From NCBI RefSeq assembly GCF_005145025.1, contig NZ_CP039695.1, positions 2,899,501 to 2,963,500 on the forward strand: a stretch of DNA of 64,000 nt, in the 5' to 3' direction. Each line of letters opens with the position of its first letter. The stretch's first letter is position 1. The translations under genes were made by a program, and so were the position numbers. The notes beneath the pieces were generated by a model, which saw only the letters and a list, made by a program, of their open reading frames with translations, was not told the DNA's origin and searched no databases. Shown in pieces: positions 8,104 through 16,278 of the stretch. Origin of the DNA: Novosphingobium sp. EMRT-2. Its GTDB lineage: Bacteria > Pseudomonadota > Alphaproteobacteria > Sphingomonadales > Sphingomonadaceae.

Positions 8104-9549
8104 ATGAAGGGACGCGGCGCGTCAGCGCTGATCGTAGCGGCCATGGTTGCGCTGCCTCCGGTAGCCGCGCGGGCGCAGAGCGTGCAGGAGCTGCAGCGCC
8201 AGATCGATGAACTGAAAGCCGCCGTGCAAACGCTGACCGCGGCGTTGGCCGCAACGAAGGCGGCACCCAGCGGCGCGACGACCGGTCAGGTGACGGCTTC
8301 CGCAGCGCCAGCGCCGGCGCCCGTGGCCCTTGCATCGGCGGCACCGGCACCTGCCACACCCTTGCCGGTCGCTTCGTCCGGCGCTCCCGCCCGCGCGAAG
8401 GCGTGGTACGAACGCATCCAGGTGCGCGGCTATACCCAGCTGCGCTACAACAGCATCATCTCCGGCGATGCCACCGCGCCGGGGAACCGTTCGCGCCTGC
8501 GCTCCGTTTCGGACAGTGGGCTGAACGATGCCGGCAATTTCTCGCTCCGGCGGGTGCGGCTTGTTTTCCAGGGCGATGTGACCGACCGAATCTCGTTCTA
8601 TCTCCAGCACGATTTCGCCACTGCTGTTGCCAGCCAGTCCGTCGGCGAACGGCGCGAATCGTTCGGGCAGTTGCGCGATGCCTATGTCGATGTCGCACTG
8701 GACCGGGCCAAGCGCTTCAAGCTGCGCTTCGGGCAATCGAAAGTGCCCTATGGGTGGGAAAACCTGCAATCGTCGTCCAATCGGCTCCCGCTCGACCGTT
8801 CCGACGCCATCAACAGCGCGGTTCCGGGCGAGCGCGATCTGGGCGTGATCGCGTTCTACACGCCGGCGCGCGTGCAGCGGATCTGGGACGATCTGGGCAG
8901 GAAGGGCCAGAAGCTGTTCGGCAGCTATGGCGCTTTTTCGCTGGGCGCGTTCAACGGGCAGGGGATTGCCCGGTCCGAACAGAACAAGACGCTGATGCTC
9001 ACCGCCATGGGCACATGGCCGTTCCGGCTCGATGGCCTGGGTGATGCGTTCGCAGGGCAGGTGCTCGAACTGGGCGCGTCGGTGATGCGCAACAAGGTGC
9101 AGCCCGATACCCGCACGGGCGGCGTCAGCCCGGTGGCGTTCGACGACAACCGCGTGGGTCTGCACGCCATCCTCTATCCCCAGCCGTTCGGGATTCAGGC
9201 CGAATGGAACTGGGGGCGCGGGCCGGAATTCGATGTCGCGGCGCAGGCCATTCGCGCGAAGAAGCTGGACGGCGGCTATGTGCAGACGATGTACCGGGTC
9301 GAGGAATCCCCGATCGGCCCGTTCATGCCCTATGCGCGCTGGCAGCGGTATCGCGGCGGCTACAAGGCGGCGATCAACGCGCCGCGCCTGGAAACCGACG
9401 AGGTGGAACTGGGCGTGGAATGGCAACCGATCAAGGCGATCGAGCTGACGCTGGCCTATGCCCGGATGAAGCGCAACGAAGCCGATGAACGCCGCCTCGG
9501 CCGGGCCGAGGGCAGCGTCATCCGCAGCCAGTTGCAGTGGAACTACTAA
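8104..9549 (+). CDS. Outer-membrane porin of the phosphate-selective O/P family
   Basis: 481 aa. A signal peptide ends near ARAQS (about residue 22), followed by a short coiled coil (SVQELQRQIDELKAAVQTL) and an Ala/Pro-rich linker. The beta-barrel domain starts at the IQVRGYTQLRYN segment and continues with RRVRLVFQGDVTDRISFYLQ and FKLRFGQSKVPYGWE, typical of OprO/OprP-like porins. It ends in an aromatic residue (QLQWNY), as required for barrel assembly. The ATG at 8104 has GGAAGGGG upstream. Substrate could be phosphate or polyphosphate; the 11-bp repeats upstream support this, but the family name alone does not. Confidence 0.88.
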   Translation: MKGRGASALIVAAMVALPPVAARAQSVQELQRQIDELKAAVQTLTAALAATKAAPSGATTGQVTASAAPAPAPVALASAAPAPATPLPVASSGAPARAKAWYERIQVRGYTQLRYNSIISGDATAPGNRSRLRSVSDSGLNDAGNFSLRRVRLVFQGDVTDRISFYLQHDFATAVASQSVGERRESFGQLRDAYVDVALDRAKRFKLRFGQSKVPYGWENLQSSSNRLPLDRSDAINSAVPGERDLGVIAFYTPARVQRIWDDLGRKGQKLFGSYGAFSLGAFNGQGIARSEQNKTLMLTAMGTWPFRLDGLGDAFAGQVLELGASVMRNKVQPDTRTGGVSPVAFDDNRVGLHAILYPQPFGIQAEWNWGRGPEFDVAAQAIRAKKLDGGYVQTMYRVEESPIGPFMPYARWQRYRGGYKAAINAPRLETDEVELGVEWQPIKAIELTLAYARMKRNEADERRLGRAEGSVIRSQLQWNY

Positions 9550-9571
9550 GCGCCGGAACCCATGGGATCGT

Positions 9572-10672
9572 TCAGGCGATCCGCTTGACCCAGCCGTGCG
9601 CATCCGGCGCGTCGCCGCGCTGGATCGCCACCAGCTTCTGGCGCAGCTTCTGCGTGAGCTGGCCCGGGCCGCCCGATCCGATCGTGAATGCGCCATCGTG
9701 GCTGGAAACGCGGCCGACCGGGGTAACCACCGCCGCCGTGCCGCAGGCGAAGGTTTCGACGAGCCTGCCCGAAGCCGCGTCGGCCTTCCACTGGTCCAGG
9801 CTGTAGCGTCCTTCGCGCACGGTGAGGCCTTCTTCCTGCGCCAGCCGGATCAGGCTTTCGCGGGTGATGCCGGGCAGGATCGTGCCGGTCAGCTCGGGCG
9901 TCAGGATCGAACCGTCATCGAACACGAAGAACAAGTTCATGCCGCCCAGTTCCTCCACCCACTTGCGCTCGACCGCATCGAGGAACAGTACCTGGTCATG
10001 GCCGCGTTCAAAGGCTTCGGCGGTGGGGACAAGGCTGGCAGCGTAGTTGCCGCCGCACTTGGCCGCGCCGGTGCCGCCCGGGGCGGCGCGCGTGTAGTCG
10101 CTCACCCAGATCGAGACCGTCGGCGCGCCCGACTTGAAGTAGTTGCCGGCTGGCGAGGCGATCACCAGGAACTTGTACTGCTTCGACGGGCGCACGCCGA
10201 GGAAGGCTTCCGACGCGAACATGAACGGGCGCAGGTACAGCGAGCCGCCTTCCACGGTCGGGAACCAGTCCCGGTCGGCCAGTACCAGTTCCTTCACCGC
10301 CTGCACGAACAGGGTTTCCGGCAGCTCGGGCATGGCCAGCCGGCGGGCCGATGCGTTGAAGCGCGCCGCGTTGGCTTCGGGGCGGAACAGGGCGATGCCG
10401 CCGTCGGCCAGGCGATAGGCTTTCAGCCCTTCGAAGATTTCCTGGGCATAGTGCAGGACGGCAGCTGCGGGATCGAGCGGGATCGGGCCGTAGGGAACGA
10501 CCGAGGCGTTGTGCCAGCCGTGTTGCTCGTCCCAGTCGATCGATACCATGTGATCGGAAAAGGCCTTGCCGAAGCCGGGGTCGGCCAGCACGGCCGCGCG
10601 CGCATCCGCCGCCAACGGCGCGGGATGGGGCAGGCGGGTGAAGGTCATTTCGGATTCGGCGAGCGTCGCCAT
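9572..10672 (-). CDS. ilvE: Branched-chain-amino-acid aminotransferase
   Basis: PLP enzyme making Leu, Ile and Val from their 2-oxo acids with glutamate. At 366 aa with the SIDWDEQHGWHNASVVPYGPI start and HYAQEIFEGLKAYR it is the class II (eukaryote-like) form, fold type IV. The PLP-binding Lys is in GGTGAAKCGGNYAAS. The ATG at 10672 follows GGAAGGA; an in-frame codon at 10702 would add ten residues without a better ribosome site. It converges on the porin gene. A structured element ends 85 bases upstream. Confidence 0.96.
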   Translation of the reverse strand: MATLAESEMTFTRLPHPAPLAADARAAVLADPGFGKAFSDHMVSIDWDEQHGWHNASVVPYGPIPLDPAAAVLHYAQEIFEGLKAYRLADGGIALFRPEANAARFNASARRLAMPELPETLFVQAVKELVLADRDWFPTVEGGSLYLRPFMFASEAFLGVRPSKQYKFLVIASPAGNYFKSGAPTVSIWVSDYTRAAPGGTGAAKCGGNYAASLVPTAEAFERGHDQVLFLDAVERKWVEELGGMNLFFVFDDGSILTPELTGTILPGITRESLIRLAQEEGLTVREGRYSLDQWKADAASGRLVETFACGTAAVVTPVGRVSSHDGAFTIGSGGPGQLTQKLRQKLVAIQRGDAPDAHGWVKRIA

Positions 10673-10757
10673 GGCAGTCAGTCCTTCCGCAGGATTCGGC
10701 AAGGAAAGCGCCGTGAACTATTATTACGCGAAAGGCAAGCGGTTTGTAATAAATGTG

Positions 10758-10790
10758 AAGGGCCGCCCCGGTAACCCGGAAGCAGCCCTT
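10758..10790 (-). terminator. Terminator-like hairpin upstream of ilvE
   Basis: On the minus strand AAGGGCTGC pairs with GCGGCCCTT (nine pairs, one G-U), and inside it CCGG-GTTA-CCGG forms a second stem. The strand then continues into a T-rich stretch (CACATTTATTAC). It ends the structured element that begins near 10918 and lies before ilvE, so it could end a small transcript or act as an attenuator. Confidence 0.55.
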
Positions 10791-10797
10791 CGCATGG

Positions 10798-10896
10798 TCA
10801 GCGGCCGGAAGTGCCGCCCACGAAGCCTTTATCGCTTAATCGAAACTCAGCGATAATGCCTCGCGCGGGACTGTACCGACCTCTCTGCTGAACCAT
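10798..10896 (-). CDS. Possible 32-aa small protein
   Basis: ATG at 10896, 14 bases after the GGAGG of an extremely strong ribosome site. The product is basic, ends in KGFVGGTSGR, and has no hydrophobic segment. It overlaps an 18-codon frame that starts seven bases earlier in another phase. Its sequence spans two of the hairpins, so codons and structure are under joint constraint if it is real. Not recognised. Confidence 0.3.
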   Translation of the reverse strand: MVQQRGRYSPARGIIAEFRLSDKGFVGGTSGR

Positions 10897-10903
10897 GAGA
10901 CAT
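10847..10903 (-). CDS. Possible 18-aa small peptide
   Basis: ATG at 10903 is seven bases after GGAGG, the best spacing of the two starts in this element. The peptide begins MSHGSAERSVQ and ends in RHYR. It stops at the far arm of the first hairpin. It could be the translated partner, or only a decoy for the 32-codon frame that overlaps it. Confidence 0.3.
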   Translation of the reverse strand: MSHGSAERSVQSRARHYR

Positions 10904-11107
10904 CGGATCACCTCCTTTCGCGCTGTTGAGCCAAAGATCGCCGCCTTGCGAGCGGCTGGACCGGGAGCGTCTGAGGCCCTCCGGCCTTGATCGGAATGTG
11001 AGTCATTCGGGCGCGAACAACAAGACTTGCATTCAACTTTTTTGGCGTCAGTATCGAGACTTCGCGTGTGCAAAATGGCGCGTCGGAAAGCCCGGACGCG
11101 ACGCCCG

Positions 11108-11704
11108 CTAGCCCCGGCAATCCTCGATCACGCGGCCCACTTCCGACCATGCCGGCAGGTAGAGCGTGGGAAGGCCGTTCACCTCCACCGCGAAGCGGCC
11201 CCGGCTGAACGCCATGGCATCCAGCAGACGGTCTCCCGCAGGCAGAACGACCTCGAGTGTCTGCGCGCGCGAAGGGGCTGCGCTGAGAGGGCGCGTCTGC
11301 GTGCTGGTGGTTACCGACATCGGCAGCGGCCCCGGCGCCGCGCCGGCCCGCGCGATCGTCACCGTGCGGGCCGTACGGTCGCAGCGCAGGCTGAGCAGTG
11401 CCGTGGCGCTCGGCGGGTTGGAAAACTGCGCGACGCCGCCGTTTGGCGTTGCGTGATAGAACCACGATCCCACCGTCTGCGGGGCATCCCGCCAATCACG
11501 AAAGGCGGGCGGTGGCGGTGTTGTCTGCGTAGCTGGGGGTGCCGGCGCCACCCGCGGGGTGGGCTGCGGCGCCGGGGGCGGCGGCGGTGCGGCGACGCAG
11601 CCGGCAAGCGCCAGCGTGGCCGCCAGCGCGGCCAGGGCGGAATTGGCCGGGGCGGAAATCGCGACGCCGGGGCGACGTTGTTGCGCGGTACGGTTGATCT
11701 TCAT
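11108..11704 (-). CDS. Hypothetical lipoprotein
   Basis: Unrecognised protein of 198 aa. The N-terminus has a signal with ALAALAATLALAGC, where LAGC is a lipobox (Cys near residue 35), then a Pro-rich linker (about 38-70). A C-terminal domain of ~120 residues contains WFYHATPNGGVAQF and LSLRCDRTARTVTI and ends in VIEDCRG; two or three Cys could form a disulphide in the periplasm. A second gene at 17638-18246 encodes a protein of similar layout. The ATG at 11704 gives a basic N-terminus. It diverges from tlyA. Confidence 0.7.
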   Translation of the reverse strand: MKINRTAQQRRPGVAISAPANSALAALAATLALAGCVAAPPPPPAPQPTPRVAPAPPATQTTPPPPAFRDWRDAPQTVGSWFYHATPNGGVAQFSNPPSATALLSLRCDRTARTVTIARAGAAPGPLPMSVTTSTQTRPLSAAPSRAQTLEVVLPAGDRLLDAMAFSRGRFAVEVNGLPTLYLPAWSEVGRVIEDCRG

Positions 11705-11729
11705 GCCCGTTGTATGAAAGGAACGGGAG

Positions 11730-12521
11730 GTGACCTCAACCCCGCCTCCTTCCGCTTCGGTGAAGCCCGCCCGACCCGTCAAGCCGGCCGCGAAGGTGCG
11801 CGTGGACCAGTTGCTGGTCGAACGCGGGCTGGTCGAAAGCCGCGCGCGGGCGCAGGCGCTGATCCTGGCGGGGCTGGTCTATGCCGGCGAGGCGAAGATC
11901 GCCAAGGCCGGGCAAACGGTGCCCGCGGACATCGCGCTGGACGTGCGCGGGCGCGATCACCCGTGGGTTTCGCGCGGCGGAATCAAGCTCGCCCACGCGA
12001 TCGCGCATTTCGCGCTGGACCCGCGCGGCGTGACCGCGATGGACATCGGCAGTTCCACCGGCGGTTTCACCGATGTCCTGCTCCAGAATGGGGCCGATCA
12101 CGTTTTCGCCGTCGATTCGGGCACCAACCAGCTGGCGTGGAAGCTGCGGCAGGACCCGCGCGTCACCGTGCTGGAACAGACCAGCGCCCGCGTGCTCACG
12201 CCGGCGCATATCGACCGGCCCGCGAGCTGGGTGGTGTGCGATGCCAGCTTCATCGCGCTGCGCAAGGTGCTGGAGGTGCCCTTGGCGCTGGCGGCGCGGC
12301 CGACGCGGCTGGTCGCCCTGATCAAGCCGCAGTTCGAGGTCGGCCGGGCGGAAGTGGGCAAGGGCGGCGTGGTGCGCGATCCGGCGCTGCACGCCCGCGT
12401 CTGTGCCGAGGTCCGGGCCTGGCTTGAGGGCGAGGGCTGGGAGGTGGATGGGATCGTGGAAAGCCCGATCACCGGGCCGGAAGGCAATGTGGAATTCCTG
12501 ATCGCGGCTTTTCGCGCCTGA
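11730..12521 (+). CDS. tlyA: TlyA family rRNA 2'-O-methyltransferase
   Basis: 263 aa. An S4 RNA-binding domain (about residues 24-85, VRVDQLLVERGLVESRARAQ) precedes a Rossmann-fold methyltransferase with the SAM motif MDIGSSTGGFTDVLLQNGA. The K-D-K-E catalytic set is present as Lys in SRGGIKLAHA, Asp in CDASFI, Lys in LIKPQFE and Glu in EGNVEFL. Mycobacterial TlyA 2'-O-methylates cytidines of 16S and 23S rRNA; some relatives were named haemolysins. The GTG at 11730 follows AAAGGAACGGGAG. Confidence 0.9.
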   Translation: MTSTPPPSASVKPARPVKPAAKVRVDQLLVERGLVESRARAQALILAGLVYAGEAKIAKAGQTVPADIALDVRGRDHPWVSRGGIKLAHAIAHFALDPRGVTAMDIGSSTGGFTDVLLQNGADHVFAVDSGTNQLAWKLRQDPRVTVLEQTSARVLTPAHIDRPASWVVCDASFIALRKVLEVPLALAARPTRLVALIKPQFEVGRAEVGKGGVVRDPALHARVCAEVRAWLEGEGWEVDGIVESPITGPEGNVEFLIAAFRA

Positions 12522-12523
12522 AC

Positions 12524-12541
12524 CGCGCATTGTGCGCGTTT
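12524..12541 (+). terminator. Possible terminator after tlyA
   Basis: CGCGCA-TTG-TGCGCG forms a six-pair GC stem three bases after the tlyA stop, followed by only a short T run (TTT). It is a weak intrinsic terminator by shape and position. Confidence 0.4.
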
Positions 12542-12633
12542 GTGACATTGCGCGCCCGGCATCGGCCCGCCAATATCCCGGGCGAATCACGAAGGGCGCC
12601 GGCTTCTCCGGACTCTGCCCGCAGTAAGGTGCC

Positions 12634-13194
12634 ATGAGATACCTCGCTTCGCCCGCACAGCTTCGGGCCAGCTTGTTGCGCTGGTCGCTTTTCACGGTTC
12701 CGCTCGTCCTCGCGCTGGGCTTCCTTTCGGGAAGAAGCGCGGGCAGCGGGCCTGACAACCCCTGGTTTGCGTCCCTGGTCAAGCCCGGCCTCTATCCGCC
12801 GCCTGCCACGTTCGGGATCGTGTGGACGGTGCTCTACGCGCTGATGGGCGTTGCGCTCGCCATGGTGCTTTCGGCGCGGGGCGCGCGGGGACGAGGGCTG
12901 GCAGTGGCAGCGTTCGTCGTGCAGCTCGCGCTCAACCTGGCGTGGAGTCCCGTGTTCTTCGGCCTGCACCGGATAGCGTTCGCTCTTGGCATCATCGGCG
13001 CCCTGGCGCTGGCGCTGGCGGTCACGATCGCGCTGTTCTGGCGCGTGCGCCCGCTGGCGGCGGGGCTGTTGCTGCCCTATCTCGCATGGGTCTGCTTTGC
13101 GTCGCTGCTCAACTGGCAGTTGCTGGCGCTCAATCCGGGCGCGGACGGCGCTTCTTCCGCGGGGGCGACGGTGCGGGTGCAACTCGCTCACTGA
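12634..13194 (+). CDS. tspO: TspO/MBR family membrane protein
   Basis: 186 aa with five predicted membrane segments. The family hallmark is present: NPWFASLVKPGLYPPPATFG, WTVLYALMGVALAMV, and the aromatic-rich NLAWSPVFFGLHR and PYLAWVCFASLLNW. TspO proteins are outer-membrane tryptophan-rich proteins that bind tetrapyrroles and cholesterol-like ligands; in photosynthetic relatives they modulate pigment genes. No pigment genes are nearby. The C-terminal ~20 residues are Ala/Gly-rich and probably outside the fold. Confidence 0.92.
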   Translation: MRYLASPAQLRASLLRWSLFTVPLVLALGFLSGRSAGSGPDNPWFASLVKPGLYPPPATFGIVWTVLYALMGVALAMVLSARGARGRGLAVAAFVVQLALNLAWSPVFFGLHRIAFALGIIGALALALAVTIALFWRVRPLAAGLLLPYLAWVCFASLLNWQLLALNPGADGASSAGATVRVQLAH

Positions 13195-13261
13195 TCGCGC
13201 CCTTGCGGCCGGCATCAATCAGTCCCATCTAGGCGGCCTCACAGTTTCAGGACAGATTGCC

Positions 13262-13510
13262 ATGCAGAGCGAAAACCCGCTGATCGCCGATTTCGTCAAG
13301 CTGATGAACAGCGCCGCCGGAACGCTTGCCGGCGTGGGCCGCGAAGCCGGCGAAACCGCGCGCGAAAAGGTGCGGGAGGTCTTCGGCGGCCTCGATTTCG
13401 TCAGCCGCGAGGAATTCGACGCGGTGAAGGACATGGCCGCGGCCGCGCGCGAGGAAGTGGAAGCGCTCAAGGCGCGCCTCGCCGCGCTGGAAGGTGCCAA
13501 AGCCGACTGA
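13262..13510 (+). CDS. ubiK: UbiK family ubiquinone synthesis accessory factor
   Basis: 82-aa protein: NPLIADFVKLMNSAAGTLAG, then AREKVREVFGGLDFVSREEFDAVKDMA and a C-terminal coiled coil (AREEVEALKARLAALE). This is the BMFP/YqiC layout; in enterobacteria UbiK helps aerobic ubiquinone synthesis by assisting UbiJ. The ATG at 13262 is the natural start. It lies 67 bases after tspO. Confidence 0.9.
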   Translation: MQSENPLIADFVKLMNSAAGTLAGVGREAGETAREKVREVFGGLDFVSREEFDAVKDMAAAAREEVEALKARLAALEGAKAD

Positions 13511-13532
13511 TCGACAGGACGATACGTCGCGG

Positions 13533-14873
13533 TCAGGACGAAGCAAGATGGTGGGCGATGTCCGCATCGCAGTCCAGCCGCCACAGCAGCCCTTCCTGCG
13601 CATAATCCAGCGTCACGTTCGCCGACAGGCTGCGCGCGGGAATATGGCGGATCAGCGTGGTGCCGAACCCGCTTTCGCGCGGCGGGGCCACGGCGGGGCC
13701 GCCGCGTTCCCGCCATTCTACCACAAAGCGCCCGTCCGCTTCCCACCAGGCAAGATGGACACTGCCCCCGATCAGGGAAAGCGCGCCGTATTTCAGGGCG
13801 TTGGTGGCCAGCTCGTGCAGCGCCATGCCGATCACTTCGGCCGCGCGGGGGGAAAGGGCGATGTCCGGGCCATCGACGGAAACGTGGCTGCGGCTCTCGC
13901 CATCGAGAATGGCGAGCTGGGCATCGGCCAGTTCGCCCATCGGGATCGTCGCCCAGCCACGGCGGACCAGCAGGTCCTGATTGGCGGACATGCTGGCGAG
14001 GCGCTGTTCGAAGCGCTGGAGGAATACCGGATCGACGTTGCCCGATCGCCGGGCGAGCGCCTGCACCACGGCCAGCATGTTCTTGGAGCGGTGGTTCACT
14101 TCCATCAGCAGGACGCGGATTTGCTCTTCCTTGTCCAGCAGCTCGGTCACGTCGGTGTTGGTCCCGAACCAAGCCAGGATCACGCCGCGCTCATCGCGGA
14201 TCGGCTTCGCGCGCGAAAGGAACCAGCGATAGCTGCCGTCGCGCCCGCGCAGGGGAAACGTATCTTCCCATTCGCGGCCGGCGGTGATGTATCGCGCGAA
14301 CTTTTCGCGGACCCGTTCGAGATGGTCGGGGTGCTGGACAGCCGCCCAACCCCAGCCCTGCATTTCCTCGAACCGGGTGCCCGTGTATTCGTACCACCGG
14401 CGGTTGTACCAGTTCAGCCCGCCGTCCGGTTCCGCGATCCACGCCAGTTGCGAGATGTTGTCGGCCAGCATACGGAAGCGGAGCTCGCTTTCCTTGAGCG
14501 CTTCGGCAGCGGCGAACTGGTCGGTCACGTCGCGCGCGATCTTGCTCGCGCCGATGATGTGGCCATCGGCGTCGAGCACGGGGGAGATTGTCAACGAAAC
14601 GCGGATGGGCGTGCCATCCTTGCGCAGCCGGATCGTTTCGAAATGCCGCACGCGCTCCCCGCGCTGCAGGCGGCCGATTATGTCGTCTTCCTCGCCCTGG
14701 CGATCCGCTGGAATCAGCAGGCGGATGGACTGGCCGATCATTTCCGCTTCTTCGTACCCGAAGATGCGGGTCGCGGCCGGATTCCAGCTGATGACCGTGC
14801 CGTCGAGCCGCTTGCTGATGATGGCGTCATCCGATGACTGGATGATCGCGGAAAGATGCTCTTCCGCCAGCAA
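13533..14873 (-). CDS. PAS-PAS sensor histidine kinase of the HWE family
   Basis: 446 aa, soluble. Two PAS/PAC units are visible (about 5-120, with NPAATRIFGYEEAEMIG; and 130-250, with WYNRRWYEYTG). The kinase core follows with the phospho-acceptor box MEVNHRSKNMLAVVQALARR, a HELATNALKYGALS N box and EWRERGGP, the W-E signature of HWE kinases. The canonical G1 Asp box of HPKs is absent, as usual in this family. There is no membrane segment, so it senses an internal cue. The start is a TTG at 14873 with GGGGAG eight bases before it and an in-frame stop above. No response regulator is adjacent. Confidence 0.9.
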   Translation of the reverse strand: MLAEEHLSAIIQSSDDAIISKRLDGTVISWNPAATRIFGYEEAEMIGQSIRLLIPADRQGEEDDIIGRLQRGERVRHFETIRLRKDGTPIRVSLTISPVLDADGHIIGASKIARDVTDQFAAAEALKESELRFRMLADNISQLAWIAEPDGGLNWYNRRWYEYTGTRFEEMQGWGWAAVQHPDHLERVREKFARYITAGREWEDTFPLRGRDGSYRWFLSRAKPIRDERGVILAWFGTNTDVTELLDKEEQIRVLLMEVNHRSKNMLAVVQALARRSGNVDPVFLQRFEQRLASMSANQDLLVRRGWATIPMGELADAQLAILDGESRSHVSVDGPDIALSPRAAEVIGMALHELATNALKYGALSLIGGSVHLAWWEADGRFVVEWRERGGPAVAPPRESGFGTTLIRHIPARSLSANVTLDYAQEGLLWRLDCDADIAHHLASS

Positions 14874-14979
14874 TCGACTGCTCCCCGCTGCCCGTTCGGG
14901 ACCAAACTAGCCGGGGTTTGGCCCGACTGTCCACGAACGGATGCGGCGGGGATGGGTTCCCGGCTTCAGAGGATGGCCC

Positions 14980-16188
14980 TCAAAGACCGGCTTTCGTCAG
15001 CGCCTGGTCGAGATCCTCGATCAGGTCGTCCGGGTCTTCCAGGCCGACGTTGAGGCGGAGCATCCCCTCAGTCACGCCCATGTCCTCGCGCGCTTCGGGG
15101 GGGACCGAATAGTGCGTGGTCGAGGCGGGGTGGCACATCAGCGAACGCGAATCGCCGATGTTGTTGGAGATGTCGATCAGTTGCAGCGCATCCAGCAGCG
15201 CGTGCGCCTGTTCGCGCCCGCCATCGAGCACGATCGAGAAGATCGAGCCGCAGGCCGACATCTGCTTCATCGCCAGATCGTGCTGGGGATGGCTGGCAAG
15301 GCCGGGGTGCAGGATCGTGGGCACGCGGCTTTCCACGAACCGGCCGACCTTCAGCGCGTTCTCGCTTTGCCGGTTGATCCGCAGGTCCAGCGTTTCCAGA
15401 CCTTTCAGCACGACCCAGGCATTGAACGGCGCCAGGTTCGGCCCGGTGTTGCGCTGGAACGGCAGTAGCTTGTTGGTGATGAAATCGTCCGAACCGCACA
15501 CGGCCCCGGCCAGTACGCGGCCCTGTCCGTCCATCATCTTGGTGGCGGAATAGGCGACCACGTCCGCGCCGAATTCCAGCGGGCGCTGCAGCGCGCTGGT
15601 GGTGAAGGCGTTGTCGACCACGGTGGTGATGCCGTGCGCGCGGGCGAGGCCGCAGACATATTCCATGTCGACGATGTCCATCGTCGGATTGGCCGGCGTT
15701 TCGAAGAAGAACACCTTGGTGTTGGGGCGGATCGCAGCCTCCCACGCCGCGTTGTCGCGGGAATCGATCACTGTGCCTTCCACGCCGAAGCGCGGCAGCA
15801 GGCTGTCCACCAGCCAGCGGCACGATCCGAACGCGGCCTTGGCGGCGACGATGTGATCGCCGGCGGAAAGCTGGCAGAGCAGCGCGGCAGTCATCGCCGC
15901 CATGCCGCTGGCCTGCGCGCGGCAGGCTTCGGCGCCTTCCAGCATGGCGATGCGTTCTTCCAGCATCGCCACCGTAGGGTTCTGGAGGCGTGAATAGGTC
16001 ATGCCGGGCTGTTCGCCGGCAAAGCGCGCGGCGACCGTGGCGGCATCGTCGTAACTGTAGCCCGACGTGAGGAACAGCGCTTCCGACGTCTCGCCCATTT
16101 CCGAACGCCACGTGCCGGCGCGCACGGCGCGGGTTGCGGGGCGCCACTTGGCGGTGATCGAGCGGTCCTGGCCAGTCGTCCGTTTCAT
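14980..16188 (-). CDS. metZ: O-succinylhomoserine sulfhydrylase
   Basis: 402-aa PLP enzyme of the Cys/Met metabolism family, making homocysteine directly from O-succinylhomoserine and sulphide. Motifs: YSYDDAATVAARFAGEQPG, YSRLQNPTV, the Asp in VVDNAFTT and the PLP Lys in YSATKMMDGQGR. The RLQNPTV and KMMDGQGRVLAGAV stretches distinguish MetZ from MetB/MetC. ATG at 16188 with TAAGG about ten bases upstream. Only 90 bases separate it from the divergent glycosyltransferase gene. Confidence 0.93.
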   Translation of the reverse strand: MKRTTGQDRSITAKWRPATRAVRAGTWRSEMGETSEALFLTSGYSYDDAATVAARFAGEQPGMTYSRLQNPTVAMLEERIAMLEGAEACRAQASGMAAMTAALLCQLSAGDHIVAAKAAFGSCRWLVDSLLPRFGVEGTVIDSRDNAAWEAAIRPNTKVFFFETPANPTMDIVDMEYVCGLARAHGITTVVDNAFTTSALQRPLEFGADVVAYSATKMMDGQGRVLAGAVCGSDDFITNKLLPFQRNTGPNLAPFNAWVVLKGLETLDLRINRQSENALKVGRFVESRVPTILHPGLASHPQHDLAMKQMSACGSIFSIVLDGGREQAHALLDALQLIDISNNIGDSRSLMCHPASTTHYSVPPEAREDMGVTEGMLRLNVGLEDPDDLIEDLDQALTKAGL

Positions 16189-16278
16189 AGCGCAGGGCCT
16201 TACGCCGCGCGCGTTGGCGGTGCAAGGCGTGCCCCGTCACCTCCCATTGCGCGGTTTCGCGCAACGGCCTATCTGGCG

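Larger units (their letters stand above)
10758..10918 (-). ncRNA. Structured element with a perfect Shine-Dalgarno and two tiny overlapping ORFs
   Basis: Read on the minus strand, it begins with AAAGGAGGTGATCC (10918-10905), complementary over all 14 bases to the usual 3' end of 16S rRNA. Two ATGs follow (10903 and 10896), then three hairpins: TTATCGCT/AGCGATAA (10829-10856), GCGGC/GCCGC (10801-10817) and the terminator-like stem at 10758-10790. It could be a small mRNA, a dual-function sRNA or a leader of ilvE. No known Rfam family is asserted. Confidence 0.4.

Noticed and set aside
10905..10918. GGATCACCTCCTTT read as the end of a 16S rRNA gene
   Set aside because: No rRNA sequence lies beside it; the complement acts as a ribosome site instead.
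12530..12560. TGT-N11-ACA resembling a CrtJ/PpsR site before tspO
   Set aside because: The spacing is 11, not 12, and no photosynthesis genes are near.
16189..16278. SAM-II type riboswitch before metZ
   Set aside because: Such riboswitches occur before metZ in related bacteria, but these 90 bases show no convincing pseudoknot pattern.
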